Below are positions 53,945 through 64,000 of a DNA stretch of 64,000 nucleotides, piece after piece. The notes under the pieces were generated by a model. It did not search any database. It was not told the DNA's origin and saw only the letters and a list, made by a program, of their open reading frames with translations. Source of the stretch: Thermothelomyces thermophilus ATCC 42464 (lineage: Eukaryota; Ascomycota; Sordariomycetes; Sordariales; Chaetomiaceae); contig NC_016477.1 of NCBI RefSeq assembly GCF_000226095.1, positions 3,162,001-3,226,000 of the forward strand. Reading direction: 5' to 3'. The stretch's first letter is position 1; each line of letters starts with the position of its first letter. Made by a program: the position numbers and the translations under genes.

Positions 53945-56399
53945 ATGGGAGATCTCAGGTCCAAGCTGCGGGCCAAAATCTCGCGGCGCCATTCGGGCAC
54001 TCCGCCGCTCCCGTCGAGCAAAAGTGGCAGCCACAGCATCGAGACCAGCCCGAGTGTTGAGCCGAGCTCACCGGCCAGCGCTAACCGCATCGACTTGGCC
54101 GAGACTGCAGTTGGGGATCAGGCCAGCAGCCACAGCCCGCAAGTCACGCAACCACCGGACGGGCAATTGAAACAGGACACGAAGAAAAAGCAACCAGCAA
54201 CAGTGTCTTCGAAATTTCGCGGCGCGAGCAGCAGAGGGAATGCCTACGTGGAAGGCGCCGCCAGCGCCGCGGCGAGCCAGAGTCCGAGCACCGCCGCAAA
54301 TGCCACTAATAACAGCACGCCGGTGCCTGCATCAGCCGGCCCGGGCAAGCACGGCAAAGATCGTCGCCCGCCGACAGCGGGCGAATCCTCCGCTGCCCAC
54401 CAAGAAGATCCAGCCGGCACCGACCAGCAATTGACGTCGCCGTCCTCAACAGCCCGCCCAGCGCCCGTCGATGCACCTAAGCCCAGAGTCTCCACCGTCG
54501 CTGATCGCCGAGTCCAGCTCAGCGACCCGCCCGCGGGCCCAGACCTGCTGTCCTCCCCGGGCTCTCGACCCGCTGTCCCTAGTGCCCCGTCCTCCACCCA
54601 GCCAGACCTTGTGGACCCATCATCAACAAACACTCAATTGCGCCCATCGAGCTCGACTAGCCAGTGTCCGCCCGCACCGCCGAGGCGACAGAGCCTGCTA
54701 CCCAACCTACAGACGCCTTTGATTCGGACGCTTCTCAACGCCGAGCACTCCGATGACCTTGACCAAAGCGCTCCGGAACAACTGCTGCCCATCAGCGCAA
54801 TGGTCACACGCAAAGTCTGGGTTAAGCGGCCGGGCGGGTCCCCGACTCTCGTCACCATCAGCGAGGATGACCTGGTTGACGACGTCCGCGAACTGATCCT
54901 GCGAAAATACGCAAACACGCTCGGCCGGCAGTTCGACGCCCCGGATTTGACGCTGCGCATCGTGCCCCGCGAGGGCCAAACACAGGAGCGGGTGTTGGGG
55001 CCGGAGGAGCCCATGGCTCGAACACTGGACGCATACTTTCCCGGGGGGCAACAAGTCGACGAAGCACTGCTCATCGACGTACCGCACCGCCGCACGCCGC
55101 GAGCCTCCCCGAGGAACGGACCGCCGCATGCCCAGCATCTCACTTCGGTCAATTACGATGACATCCGCCCCCTTGAAGCCGGCACCGACTACTTCGGACC
55201 CGGCGCAGTTGCCCATATCCCTGTTACACTCGCCGGCGGCCCCAACGGCACGACGCACGCGATATCAGTGCTCAACACCGGGCAGGTGCCTCAGATACCC
55301 TCGCCGGGCGGGACGACGCGAACACGGCAATACCGCGACAGGCCAGATCGGCCACGGCTTGGAAGACAGCACACGTCGTCTCCTACGATCCTCAACGTCG
55401 TCGGCGCGGGGGGCCATACGGCCACCCTCGCGGTTGCCACAAACCATGGTATGCAGCAAGCGTCTTCGGACCCGCGTTCTCGGACTCATTCAACTGCCTC
55501 GTCAGAACAGCCAAATGCTGGTCAAGCAGCCCCGCCCGCGCCGTCCCTGCCGACCCCCCCGTCACAGGAGTCGGCCGCTGTTTCCATTCCCCCTACTGCC
55601 ACGCCGCCGCCCCCAAGGGCGTCGTCGCCTCGGCCGACGCCCGCGACTCGGCCGAAGAAGAAGAAGCCGGTTGAAACGCCGCCGCTGCCTGCAGGCATGC
55701 TCAACGGCGGGGTGCCGCCGATCAACGTGCTGATCGTGGAGGACAACATCATCAATCTGCGGCTGCTCGAAGCATTCGTCAAGCGGCTCAAAGTGCGCTG
55801 GCAGACCGCTATGAACGGTCGCGAAGCCGTCACCAAGTGGCGCGCGGGCGGCTTCCACCTCGTGCTGATGGATATTCAACTGCCCGTCATGAGCGGGCTT
55901 GAAGCCACGCGCGAAATCCGCCGCCTCGAGCGTATGAACTCGATCGGCGCATTTTCGGTCGCAAATAACAGCAACAACACCAACGGAGCCGAGCCAGATG
56001 AGTCCAAGAAGGAGATGCCCGAAGAAGATAAGCTCCAGAATAGAGAGCTGTTCAAGAGCCCGGTCATCATCGTGGCTCTGACAGCAAGTTCCCTGCTAAG
56101 TGACCGCCACGAGGCTCTGGCGGCGGGATGCAATGACTTCTTGACCAAGGTAACCCACCTATGTTTCACATATCTATTGGCATCACCTCCGCTAACCATG
56201 TCTTCAGCCGGTCACTTATGTTTGGCTTGAACGCAAGGTCATGGAATGGGGCTGTATGCAGGCCCTGATCGATTATGACGGCTGGCGAAAGTGGAAGTCG
56301 TACACGTCCAATTCGGAGCTCGAGGATGCTTCGACAAAGAAAGCCAAGGCCAAGAAGAACCGGGGAGCCCCGAACAGCTCTTCATCGGACGGCCAGTGA
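53945..56399 (+). CDS. ssk1: Response regulator Ssk1 of the HOG stress pathway
   Basis: Ssk1 receives phosphate from the histidine phosphotransfer protein and controls the Ssk2-Pbs2-Hog1 MAPK cascade. Exons 53945-56149 and 56208-56399 give 798 residues. A long disordered Ser/Pro region precedes a segment with VTRKVWVKRPGGSPTLVTI and a short fold (about 285-380). The receiver domain starts at INVLIVEDN (Glu599, Asp600). The phosphorylated Asp is residue 643 in LVLMDIQLPVMSG; Thr713 and Lys735 complete the site. The intron falls exactly after that Lys. As in fungal Ssk1 proteins, a hydrophilic insert of about 40 residues (NSIGAFSVANN to QNRELF) splits the receiver before the strand PVIIVALTASS. 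The end, KVMEWGCMQALIDYDGWRKWK, is family-typical. The start is the first ATG after an in-frame TTG. Confidence 0.93.
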
Positions 56400-57164
56400 G
56401 CAGCGACTGTTGCCAGTCGGTACATGGACGACACTAGCCAGTCCGGGCCAACCACCCTTGGGCGACGACAGTTTTCCCGTTGCGGCCCTTTGCTGGCATT
56501 GGGGCATAGACTCCACACAACTTCGCGCTGGACAAACACGGCAGCCACTGTTTCGCCCGTCCATCCCGCACCCGCGTAGTATCGCGCATGGCGTCGAGCC
56601 GGCGTGAGTGAGGACACCCCTTTGCAAAGCCAATCAGCCACGAACCATGAACAAACACAGGATTTCGGTCGGATGATTATTGCAGAATTCAGTCGAAACA
56701 AGGCCCTGGGAAAACTACGTAATGCAGAACGAGGAAGGAATGATCGGGATAGGCAGGCAGAGCTCTGTGCTCTCGACTTATAGTGAGAATGACTGATATG
56801 ACGGCCACTGAGTGGCGACGGGTTTAATGAATATGGTTTGTGCATGGAAAGTAAGGGAGAAACACGCGAGGAGATGTTGTGTTGGGGCGACCTTCAGGGT
56901 GTGTATCGTTTTTGCGGTTGCGTACACACATTCACGGAAACAATGGTTCAAACAGTTCAACAGGCCCAGTCCCCTCGAGGCCCGAAACCCACTCACAACC
57001 CTAACCCTCAATTGTACAGTTCGCTCGGCATCTGATTGGTCAATGAGACGGTTGCGGGTCACGTCCCCTTGTTCCTCGTCCCCGAGAAAAATCCCAACTC
57101 CCCAAGTCCCAATCCCGAGCTCGCTGACAATCAATCTCGACGCGATCTGGCACCCACTCCAACC
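56400..57164. other. 3' flank of ssk1 and promoter of mS45
   Basis: The 765-bp gap between two plus-strand genes holds no gene that I can see. Its notable element is a telomere-like AACCCTAACCCT at 56997-57008. Confidence 0.5.
56997..57008 (+). promoter_or_regulatory. Telo-box, candidate Tbf1-like site
   Basis: AACCCTAACCCT is two copies of the fungal telomere unit (TTAGGG on the other strand), 157 bp before the mS45 ATG. In yeasts and other fungi Tbf1-type factors bind such interstitial repeats in promoters of ribosomal and snoRNA genes. Binding here is inferred from sequence and position. Confidence 0.4.
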
Positions 57165-58457
57165 ATGCCACCCCGGATACACGGTGGCAGCTGCCAGCCT
57201 CGGCAGCTGCTGAACTACCTCGAGCCAGCGCCTTCTTCCTCCCTAACACCACACCCCGCGTTCGGGCCACGACACGGACCAGCGGCGCCGGCATCACCGT
57301 CATCACCGTCATCATGCAGCCGGTCTTTCTCGACGACGCCAGCACCCCAGGTCACGAAGCTGCGGCGCAAGTTTAACGAGTGGATAGAGGGGATCGGAAA
57401 GCAGTTCAAGGAGCCGCGATGGGGCGAGACCAACTACATCAGCCGCACAATCATGTTCTCCGAATATCGTCAGGTCTCGCCCGACCAGCCATTCCCCAAC
57501 AACCCCAATTTCCGCAGCGAGCCGGTGCTCTCGGAGAAGGCGCGCGAGTTGATTTGGAATGCCGTCATGGTCAAGGGCATGCCGCTCAAGGCCGTGTCGG
57601 CGCAGTACCATGTGGACATGCGCCGGGTCGCCGCCGTGGTGCGGATGAAGGAGATCGAGAAGAGGTGGCAACGTGAGGTGAGTAGTCCGCAAATTTCGTT
57701 TGGTGGTGTTTTTTTTTCCGTCCCTTTGATGGGAAAATAGTGGCTTTACATGATGATATACAACATACAACAAATTTTCGATTAGTCTTGAATACTCGAC
57801 CGTGGTTAGAAGATGCTCAATGTCTGAACCGGACCAACAACCATTTTTACCCTCCAGAATGTTTTATGGTCGGAGCTTGATCTGAACAGCATAGGTTTAC
57901 TAACAGGCAATCTCATCCAGAACAAACCCCTCGCGTTGCCCTACGCCCGTGCCGTGCTGGGCATGCTCCCCAAGGCGGACCTGGCCGAGGGCGAGCAGCC
58001 GTTCGAGCCCATCAACGACATCCACGTGCACAGCTACACGATGCAGCAGCTCTTCGTGCCCACCTCCGAGTCGCGCGAGTTCACGCGCGCCGACGCGGCC
58101 AAGGCGTTCGGCGAGCACATCCTGCCGCCCGACGCCAAGATGCGCATCCCCGAGCTGGTGCAGATGGAGCGCAACATCGCGGCCGGCATGGACCCGCGCG
58201 AGGCCGCGGCGACCTTCGTCCGGGAGGCGGCCGAGAGCGAGAAGGCGTTCGCCGACAAGCAGCACGCCCGCGCCAAGGCCGCCGAGGAGAGGATGGTGCG
58301 CGTCCAGACGGACCGGTTCGAGTTCCGGTTCGAGAAGATCAACTCCGAGGACGTCGGCCCCACCGGCCGCGCGCGCAAGGCGGTGGGCTGGCGGTACGGC
58401 GTGCCGCATATGGATCGCAGGAGAGGCGAGGTCAAGATCCCCACGCGCGTGGAGTGA
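57165..58457 (+). CDS. Mitochondrial small-subunit ribosomal protein mS45 (Bot1/Mrps35 family)
   Basis: Exons 57165-57677 and 57921-58457 join in phase to 349 residues. An Arg/Ser-rich presequence ends around RSFSTTPA, a plausible processing site, so import into mitochondria is expected. The mature part begins KLRRKFNEWIEG and matches the eukaryotic mitochondrial regulator/Bot1 family: WGETNYI, PFPNNPNFRSEPVLSEKARE, a long basic helix VDMRRVAAVVRMKEIEKRW, PLALPYARAVLGMLP, and near the C-terminus RFEFRFEKINSEDVG. In S. pombe Bot1 and yeast Mrps35 are mS45. The 243-bp intron is longer than others here; the acceptor at 57920 was chosen to keep frame and to join REN to KPLALPY. A telo-box lies upstream. 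Confidence 0.85.
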
Positions 58458-58715
58458 CGCTGAAGTCGGTAGTGTGGGATGGCAGGGCAAGACAATAATC
58501 GGTGTTTGTAAAATTAGGGCCAGCCCCAGCCAGGGGCAAGACCCCCTTGTATAAAAATTACCAGTCTAGAGTCTCGGTTGGTCGGTCTCTAGTCTCTATA
58601 AGACCTGGCCTGCACAGCGCGGCCTTGATACTTATGTATGGCAACTCTATCGTGTATTCTAGCAGCAGCAGGAACAGCAGCAGCAGCAGCAGCAGCAAAT
58701 CATGCAAGTTTGAAT

Positions 58716-60086
58716 CTAAAGACGGGGTTCTCGCTCCTTCAGCCCGGCATCGATCCTCGTGCAATCGAGCGGCTCCTCCCCGTCGGCGAGGTCGACGACC
58801 AGGTTCTGCCGGATCCGCTCGACGCTCGTCTGAGACACGCCGAGGTGGTCGACGACGTACTTCTCGACGGACCCGTACCGCTCGCGGATCAGGGCGAGCG
58901 TGCCCAGCATGTATTCCTTTCTAAGTCCCTCAGTGTTAGCATAGGGGAAAAACAGAAAAAGAGGGAGGGGGCGAGAGAGGAAGAGAAAGGAAAAGAAAAA
59001 GAGCGGGGGTTTGGTAGAGTGGAGGGGGGGTTTGTGAATGTTGTGTGTGTGTGCGCCGCAGCCTTACCGCGCCCCGACCATCCGTTCGGCTCGCTCGCGA
59101 TCCCCGAACAGGGCCGGCCCCTGAATCAGGTGCCGCACAATCTCCTCGCGGCGCGGGGCCAGCCCGAGCTCAGTCAGGCTGTACTCGTGCGCGATGGTGG
59201 CGTCGTCGACGCCGCAGAGGGCCAGGAGGAGGGCTATGAGGACGCCGGTCCCTTTCGTTATTCGCTTTGCCCCCCCTCCCCGCGTTGTTGAAGGGGGGCG
59301 GTGAGGTTAGTATGCCTTCAAGTGGAGAGAGATAGAAAGAGAGGGATGGAAGGTGTTAGTGGGACTCACTGTCCTTGCCGGCGGTGCAGTGCACCAGGAA
59401 GGGAGCGGGAGGTGTCGCTGAGGAGGCGACATGCTCGAGCACGGTGCGGAAGGGCGAGTAAGGGTGGTCGGGCTCGGCGGCGGAGGCGAGGATGGCGGCA
59501 TATGCGTTCACGAAGCCCTGCCTCGAATCGTCAGCCTGGGTTGCGCTGATGCAAAAACGAAGATTCATGGAGAGAGCGGTGAGTGGGACAGAAAGTGCCG
59601 CGTCCGCGGCCTTGGGACAGTTCGTTGGAGACGCACGAAGAGCCGGTGAGGTGGCATAGATTGGACGACTCAAAGCGTTGAGTTTGACAGCTCACTCACC
59701 TCGGTCCCCTCGCTGTAATTCCGAAAGCGCAGCGCCAGGGCTTCAGGGCTGTAGTCCTTGTCCAGGAAAACTGGCACAAACACGCGGGCCACGCCCTCCC
59801 ACGTCTCTGGCGGTTGGTTGCCGGCCTTTGCAAGCTCGGTTACGGACCGAAGGTCGAAGACGTGGGTGATACCCAGTTTACGGAGGGCGGCGATGCCTTC
59901 ATCCTCGAGTTGCGTCAAGTCGGCGGAGCGGAAGATGACCCCTCGTCTCACGGCCTTTCCCGGCTTGCCTTGGATGGCGTACCCGCCTGCGTCGCGCAGA
60001 TTGACGAGGCCCGGGACGTGGACGAAGGGCGGGGACGGCAGGCTGTCGGGGACCTTTGTCCGGTCCGAGTCTGGGGCTGCTGTCAT
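58716..60086 (-). CDS. Tyrosine phosphatase, Y_phosphatase3 family
   Basis: Exons 60086-59700, 59517-59370, 59251-59068 and 58920-58716 join in phase to 307 residues. The catalytic loop is HCTAGKDRTG, with nucleophile Cys173 and Arg179. It is split by an intron directly after Asp-178's codon plus one base. NLRDAGGYAI near the N-terminus, RRGVIFRSADLTQLEDEGI and HVFDLRSVTEL are signatures of this lipid/tyrosine phosphatase group (LipA/IphP-like). The Lys-Asp in the loop is shared with phosphoinositide-active members, so the substrate may be phosphotyrosine or phosphoinositide. The frame is open upstream to 60212, but only through a TTG, so the ATG at 60086 is used. The last exon begins after TTAG at 58921 and reads KEYMLGTLALIRERYGSVEKYV. 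Confidence 0.88.
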
Positions 60087-62104
60087 GGGCCTCCCAGTCG
60101 TCCGGGATCGTTCCCGGTGACAGATGATGCGACTCGGCCTTGAGTCAATAGAACTTAACTCGGAACTTGGAGAATCTCTGGTAGGCCCGAAGGTTGCGAG
60201 CGTGCCGGGCAACCTGCGCAGTGCGTCAGCTGTTGCGACGGCTGTGTATGCATCGGGCGGTGATCGCTTTAGCGAACGGAGGACGTAGTAAACTCACACT
60301 CAGGTTGGTTAAACTGGAGTTCTAGGCATGGTGTGGGTATTCCTAGCGTAGCTTGCTTACCGAGTTCCAGCTAGTTAGCTGTTGCTCGGTTGCAGCAAGT
60401 TCACCTCGGCACTTCCGACCTCCATCTCGACCAGCTGCTTCGGAATCAACAAATACCACGCGGACATTCAACATTGTCCCTTGTTACTGCCCGGTTGGCA
60501 ATTCCGAAGTCGGGCTCGGTGGCGGATTTTCACCGGCTTTGTTGCTGCCCAATTGCGCTTGGAGATGATGGCGTTCGTCAAAAGATGTCCAATCAGCCGT
60601 CAATCTTCCTCGCCCTTCTTCATTTTCACTGTGGCTGTCCAACGGTGTTTCTTGCATCAGCCAGAGGTCATGTGTTCTCACCGACTTCGCGCTTGACGTC
60701 GAGCGTACTTACCTCCCCATGGACCGGACCTCTGCAAAAAAGAACGGTGAAGGTTGTGGGAGGAAACTCCTTCCTGATTCTTCTTGCCCTGCCACGCTGG
60801 TGGGGTTGCCTTTGCTGCCTTGGGGCAGCCAGCGCAGCACTACTTTCTGGTGCCCGGTCTCGAATCTAGGGCACATCCACAAAGCGTTTGAACTGGCGGA
60901 CAACGTTTGTGTGTTGTTCGAGTTGACGACCCAGACCCATGTTCCTGGCGCATCACAAAAAAGAACCGTGCATTGGCGAGCCTCCGCCTCGATCGTGCAA
61001 AGCCTGGCGGAAAGCCTTCCGATAGTTGCGCCACGACGCCACTTTGTAGTATACATACATCCGATCTTGTGTGTACATACCGTACATACATACATTCAGA
61101 GGGGGAAGGAAGGGGGGAGGAAGGGTTATGAGCCTCATTCCCTCCGTCCATCATCCATCCTCAACAGCAGACGCCCGCCCTGCGGGGAGCTTTTGTCAAA
61201 GGCCTTGCTCAGTTCGCCTCCCCCACTGCTCCCCTCTCTCGAAGGGAACCCTGAAATCTTACTAGAACATGGCTCGGATCAAGCTAGCTTTTGACATATC
61301 TGAAGTAGGGTTGTTAAAGGTTACATCACACGCCATATATGGAAAGAAGCATGCAATACTCTGTATACGGGTTGTAAAACGACAACATCAATGAAATTCC
61401 AAGAATTCTCTACCCCCTCCGGCCACCTCTATGCATACCTATATCCTGCGGGTAGCCCCGCGATCTAACCATGAGAATCTCTAGACAGAAAGAGAGAGGA
61501 AATAGGGAAGGGGAAGGCAAAAGGCCCTGTCCGCACCACCCAATGACGTGTCTAAACAGCTCTATGGTCCAAAGAATGCCGGAAAGAGCGAGAAGGAAAC
61601 GGAAACCAATACGGAAACCAGAAAAGACAAAATAGGAAGGAAAAGGAGAAGAAAACGGGCAGAAAAACGAGGCAGAAAGCCAAAGGAAATTCCATCGCCG
61701 CCTCACCAGACCGCGGCCCACGTCACTCGACCTCTCCCCCCCCCCCCAAAAAAAAAAGGAACACAAGCGAGAAAACCATCCCGGGAACCGTATGGAACCG
61801 TATGAGCACCATCTCGCCGCTACCTCGCGGCCACAACTCCCCCGGTGGAGGGCTGAAAGAGAAGGCGGCGGGAAGAATGGTATCATGGGTCACCAAAGAA
61901 TCCCCCGGCACCTCCCTCCCTCCACCCCCGGCTCTTGTCGTCCAGTTTCGTGCCGTGGCTGTCGTTCGCCGGTGGAGGAGATGGAAGGGGGGGCGGGCGA
62001 GAAGGGCAGGAGTGTTGCATTTGGGAGAGAAGTGCCATCCCCGTCGTCTCCCAGCGCAATTCCCCCCACGACCCCTTTAATACATGCTCGATCCATCCAC
62101 CAGA
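60087..62104. other. Gene-poor interval
   Basis: These 2 kb lie upstream of the phosphatase and downstream of the zinc-ribbon gene. No gene is recognised. A TACA tract spans 61051-61096. A C-then-A homopolymer block lies near 61738-61757. Confidence 0.5.
61051..61096. repeat. TACATACA tract
   Basis: Interrupted TACATACA words over 46 bp, of the same type as the tracts at 44323 and 53233. Confidence 0.8.
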
Positions 62105-62239
62105 CTAGCGACTGGATGGGACGTAGTGCGTCTCCTGAGTGCAGCAGCTCGCACTGAGGACGTGTCCGCAGTTGATGCACTGCACGTGGGTATCCGGGTT
62201 GTTGTCCCACTTGCAGTCGCAGCAGATGTAGCGGATCAT
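62105..62239 (-). CDS. 44-residue zinc-ribbon-like protein
   Basis: A short frame of 44 codons begins MIRYICCDCKWDNNPDTH and ends ETHYVPSSR. It has seven Cys and three His: ICCDC, then CINCGH, then SCC. The CxxC...CxxCGH pattern is that of small zinc ribbons. Similar tiny or repeated CC-x-C...C-x-C-x-H modules occur in Pezizomycotina proteins of unknown role, as I remember them. Gene evidence comes from context: a TATA box at 62716-62723, a leader of about 250 nt, and a GTAAGT donor (62442) with a TTCAG acceptor (62261). These would splice out a 182-bp 5' UTR intron 21 bp before the ATG. It could alternatively be the last exon of a longer protein, but the frame upstream of the ATG in the leader has no obvious partner. 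Confidence 0.55.
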   Translation of the reverse strand: MIRYICCDCKWDNNPDTHVQCINCGHVLSASCCTQETHYVPSSR

Positions 62240-62715
62240 GATGGTGAAGGCGGGTGTTTGCTGAACCAAAGAAAATGAGGAGAGGGGGAAGCGAGTGTTA
62301 GCTGGTATATGGCAAGATAAATAGGTAGGTAGTGGATAAATGGGTGAGTATAGGGGGAAACAAAGGAGGGGCAGGGGGTATTCGCGCGAATATGTTGTTT
62401 CTCTCGTTCTCAGGACACGAGGATAGACGAACAAACACTTACAGTTCGTCTGGTCTCAGGAAGTCTGGGCCTGTATTCTGATTAGAGCGTGACAGACAAT
62501 GGAGTTGGCTGGGATGGGATGAGCGCAGTATCCGTACTCTGACATGCCACAGTTGTCTGGGATAATATGGCTGATGGGTGATGACGATGGAGCACGTCGC
62601 ACTGAAGAGTGATGATATTTGGAAAATGGATAATGGGCTGGTTGTATTCAAGTAATTCTCGAGTTCCTTGTCTCTGTCCGCAAGATTTCGATGCTCTCTG
62701 GAGCGCAAGCACCCC

Positions 62716-62723
62716 AATATATA
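62716..62723 (-). promoter_or_regulatory. TATA box for the zinc-ribbon gene
   Basis: TATATATT on the minus strand lies about 270 bp before the UTR-intron donor at 62442. The spacing fits a transcript that starts near 62690 and carries a spliced leader. Confidence 0.45.
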
Positions 62724-64000
62724 CTAAGAAACCTTCATGGTAATTTGGCTGAGCCGGACCTTGTAACTTCCAGTCTGGCGGTCAGAGAAGAGCATCGCAG
62801 CAATGTTCATGAGCGAAATACACACCGAGATGGCTTCTCGACCAATCGAAGCTTGTGAGGCAAAGGGAAAGCCAGAATGCCAAACACAAGGTCCCGTCAA
62901 GGGGAGGGGGGCAACTCACGGGTATTCACAAAGGTCCTCTTGAACTCATCATGGCAATAGGAGTCGAGTGGACCTTGGGCAAGGGCGTTGCTTGTTTCTT
63001 TGAGGCCCGAAGAATTGACATTCTTCGGTGTGAGTGAAACAAGTGTTGAGTGAATGGACAGGAAGAAGACGGGGACGCTTCACTCTAACGCTGACCGAGC
63101 ATGGGCCGGTTGAGGTTCATTTCTCAATGTCCAAGCCACAATGGAAAGCAGAGATTTGCTCCCCCAAAAGTTTTTAGAACCAAGATGTGCAAACACTTGT
63201 CGATGGACGGGCAACACTGGGGGCTCAGATGGAATTGCCCGGTAAAACTTTCAGAGGTTTCCAGAGGAGAGAGGGCCGGTCCGGGCAAGGTGAAACAGCC
63301 ACGTTGCTCTCAGGGTTATAGTTTCGTTCCCAAGTATGTGAGCACTGGTAAGGACTTGGATGGAAAGCGCAACATCGGTAGAGATAAGTTTCCCCTAGGT
63401 TAGGTTTCCTGTCAGAACCTTGGGCCAACAATAACAATGACGACGACGTCTCGGTGAATATGTTTACCAAGACAGGTCTCAACAATGCTTGGTCAAGCTC
63501 AACTTGTAGAGACGGCAACATCGCAGCAAATGCGACCCATGGCTGCGTCACAGCAACACAACCCCCCCCCCCCGCCCCCGGCGCCTCTCTCGAAGCGGCG
63601 AGAGACGGGGCGACGCCGCGGTAGGTCTAGGGCTTCCTGTCCCAAGAGACTCTATTTGAACATCAACATATTGGATGGCTATAGGGTCCGCGTATACGGG
63701 TCGGCATGAGATTCCCCCATTTGCTTGCCATGCTCTTCTTGTTAGGGTTTGCCGTGTGTATAGTTCGGTGATGCTAGCTCTATGGCCATGGCTATAGGTC
63801 ATTGACCGTAAACTCAATGATCAACTGCAGGGAGCGTACTATTGATGCAACCGCTTTGCTCTCCCCGAGATTGTACGAACTAGAGGTGTGGATTCTGAAA
63901 GGCGCGAGGCCTCCCGCTACGCACATACAGGCGGCGTGTTCGCACGCTGGAATTGCAAGGGAAAGGGCGGGGGAAAATCAAGGGTAACGAGGGGGGACAA
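62724..64000. other. Right end of window, no gene seen
   Basis: No exon with family features is visible on either strand. A run of 10 C lies near 63561-63570. A gene starting beyond the window edge could have its promoter here. Confidence 0.4.

Noticed and set aside
61548-61805. Lys/Arg-rich 85-codon frame
   Set aside because: It comes from purine-rich simple sequence and lacks an ortholog-like pattern.
63225-63551. 108-codon minus-strand frame near the right edge
   Set aside because: No recognisable domain, no splice partner and no clear promoter; could be chance.

Overview
The window is nuclear DNA of a filamentous ascomycete. Genes are split by short GT-AG introns (about 50-240 bp), often with CTAAC or CTGAC branch sites. 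Coding DNA is GC-rich, and several proteins are long, Gln/Pro-rich and disordered. Best relatives by eye are Pezizomycotina proteins (Ssk1, Ayg1, DUF6590). A Sordariomycete, possibly Sordariales/Chaetomiaceae, is my inference. I see no rRNA, tRNA, CRISPR or prokaryotic operon.

Layout. 0-3.4 kb: PMT1-type protein O-mannosyltransferase (+). 4.2-5.7 kb: a low-complexity protein of unknown function (-). 5.9-10 kb: no gene seen. 10.1-12.4 kb: Sec2-type Rab exchange factor (+). 13.9-19.7 kb: a 1920-residue Gln/Pro-rich protein (-). 21.6-24.7 kb: a 1015-residue disordered protein (-). 26.5-27.6 kb: Golgi syntaxin Sed5 (+). 28.7-35.7 kb: a run of metabolic genes: aldo-keto reductase (+), sorbitol/xylitol-type dehydrogenase (-), KduD-like SDR (+) and Ayg1-like hydrolase (-). 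37.3-37.9 kb: Gna1 acetyltransferase (-). 38.8-42.1 kb: class 3 lipase (+). 42.4-43.35 kb: intracellular-type GH43 (-). 43.4-47 kb: gene-poor stretch with a decayed inverted-repeat DNA element at 46.25-46.70 kb. 47.1-48.2 kb: DUF6590 protein (+). 48.4-49.7 kb: CCDC97-like protein (-). 50.3-52.1 kb: HerA/FtsK-like P-loop ATPase (-). 53.9-56.4 kb: Ssk1 response regulator (+). 57.2-58.5 kb: mitoribosomal protein mS45/Bot1 (+). 58.7-60.1 kb: tyrosine phosphatase of the HCxxGKDRTG type (-). 62.1-62.7 kb: a 44-residue zinc-ribbon-like protein behind a TATA box and a 5' UTR intron (-).

Functional threads. Pmt1, Sed5, Sec2 and Gna1 all serve the secretory pathway and cell wall: O-mannosylation in the ER, ER-Golgi fusion, exocytic Rab activation and UDP-GlcNAc supply. 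The three oxidoreductases and the GH43 enzyme could together handle plant-derived sugars and polyols, but they are not proven to be co-regulated. The least expected items are the HerA-like ATPase, the inverted-repeat element, a 9-mer (TACGGAGTA) far commoner than chance in the gaps, and recurring TACA-repeat tracts.

All splice sites were read by eye from GT/AG signals, reading-frame continuity and remembered family sequences. No search or alignment program was run.
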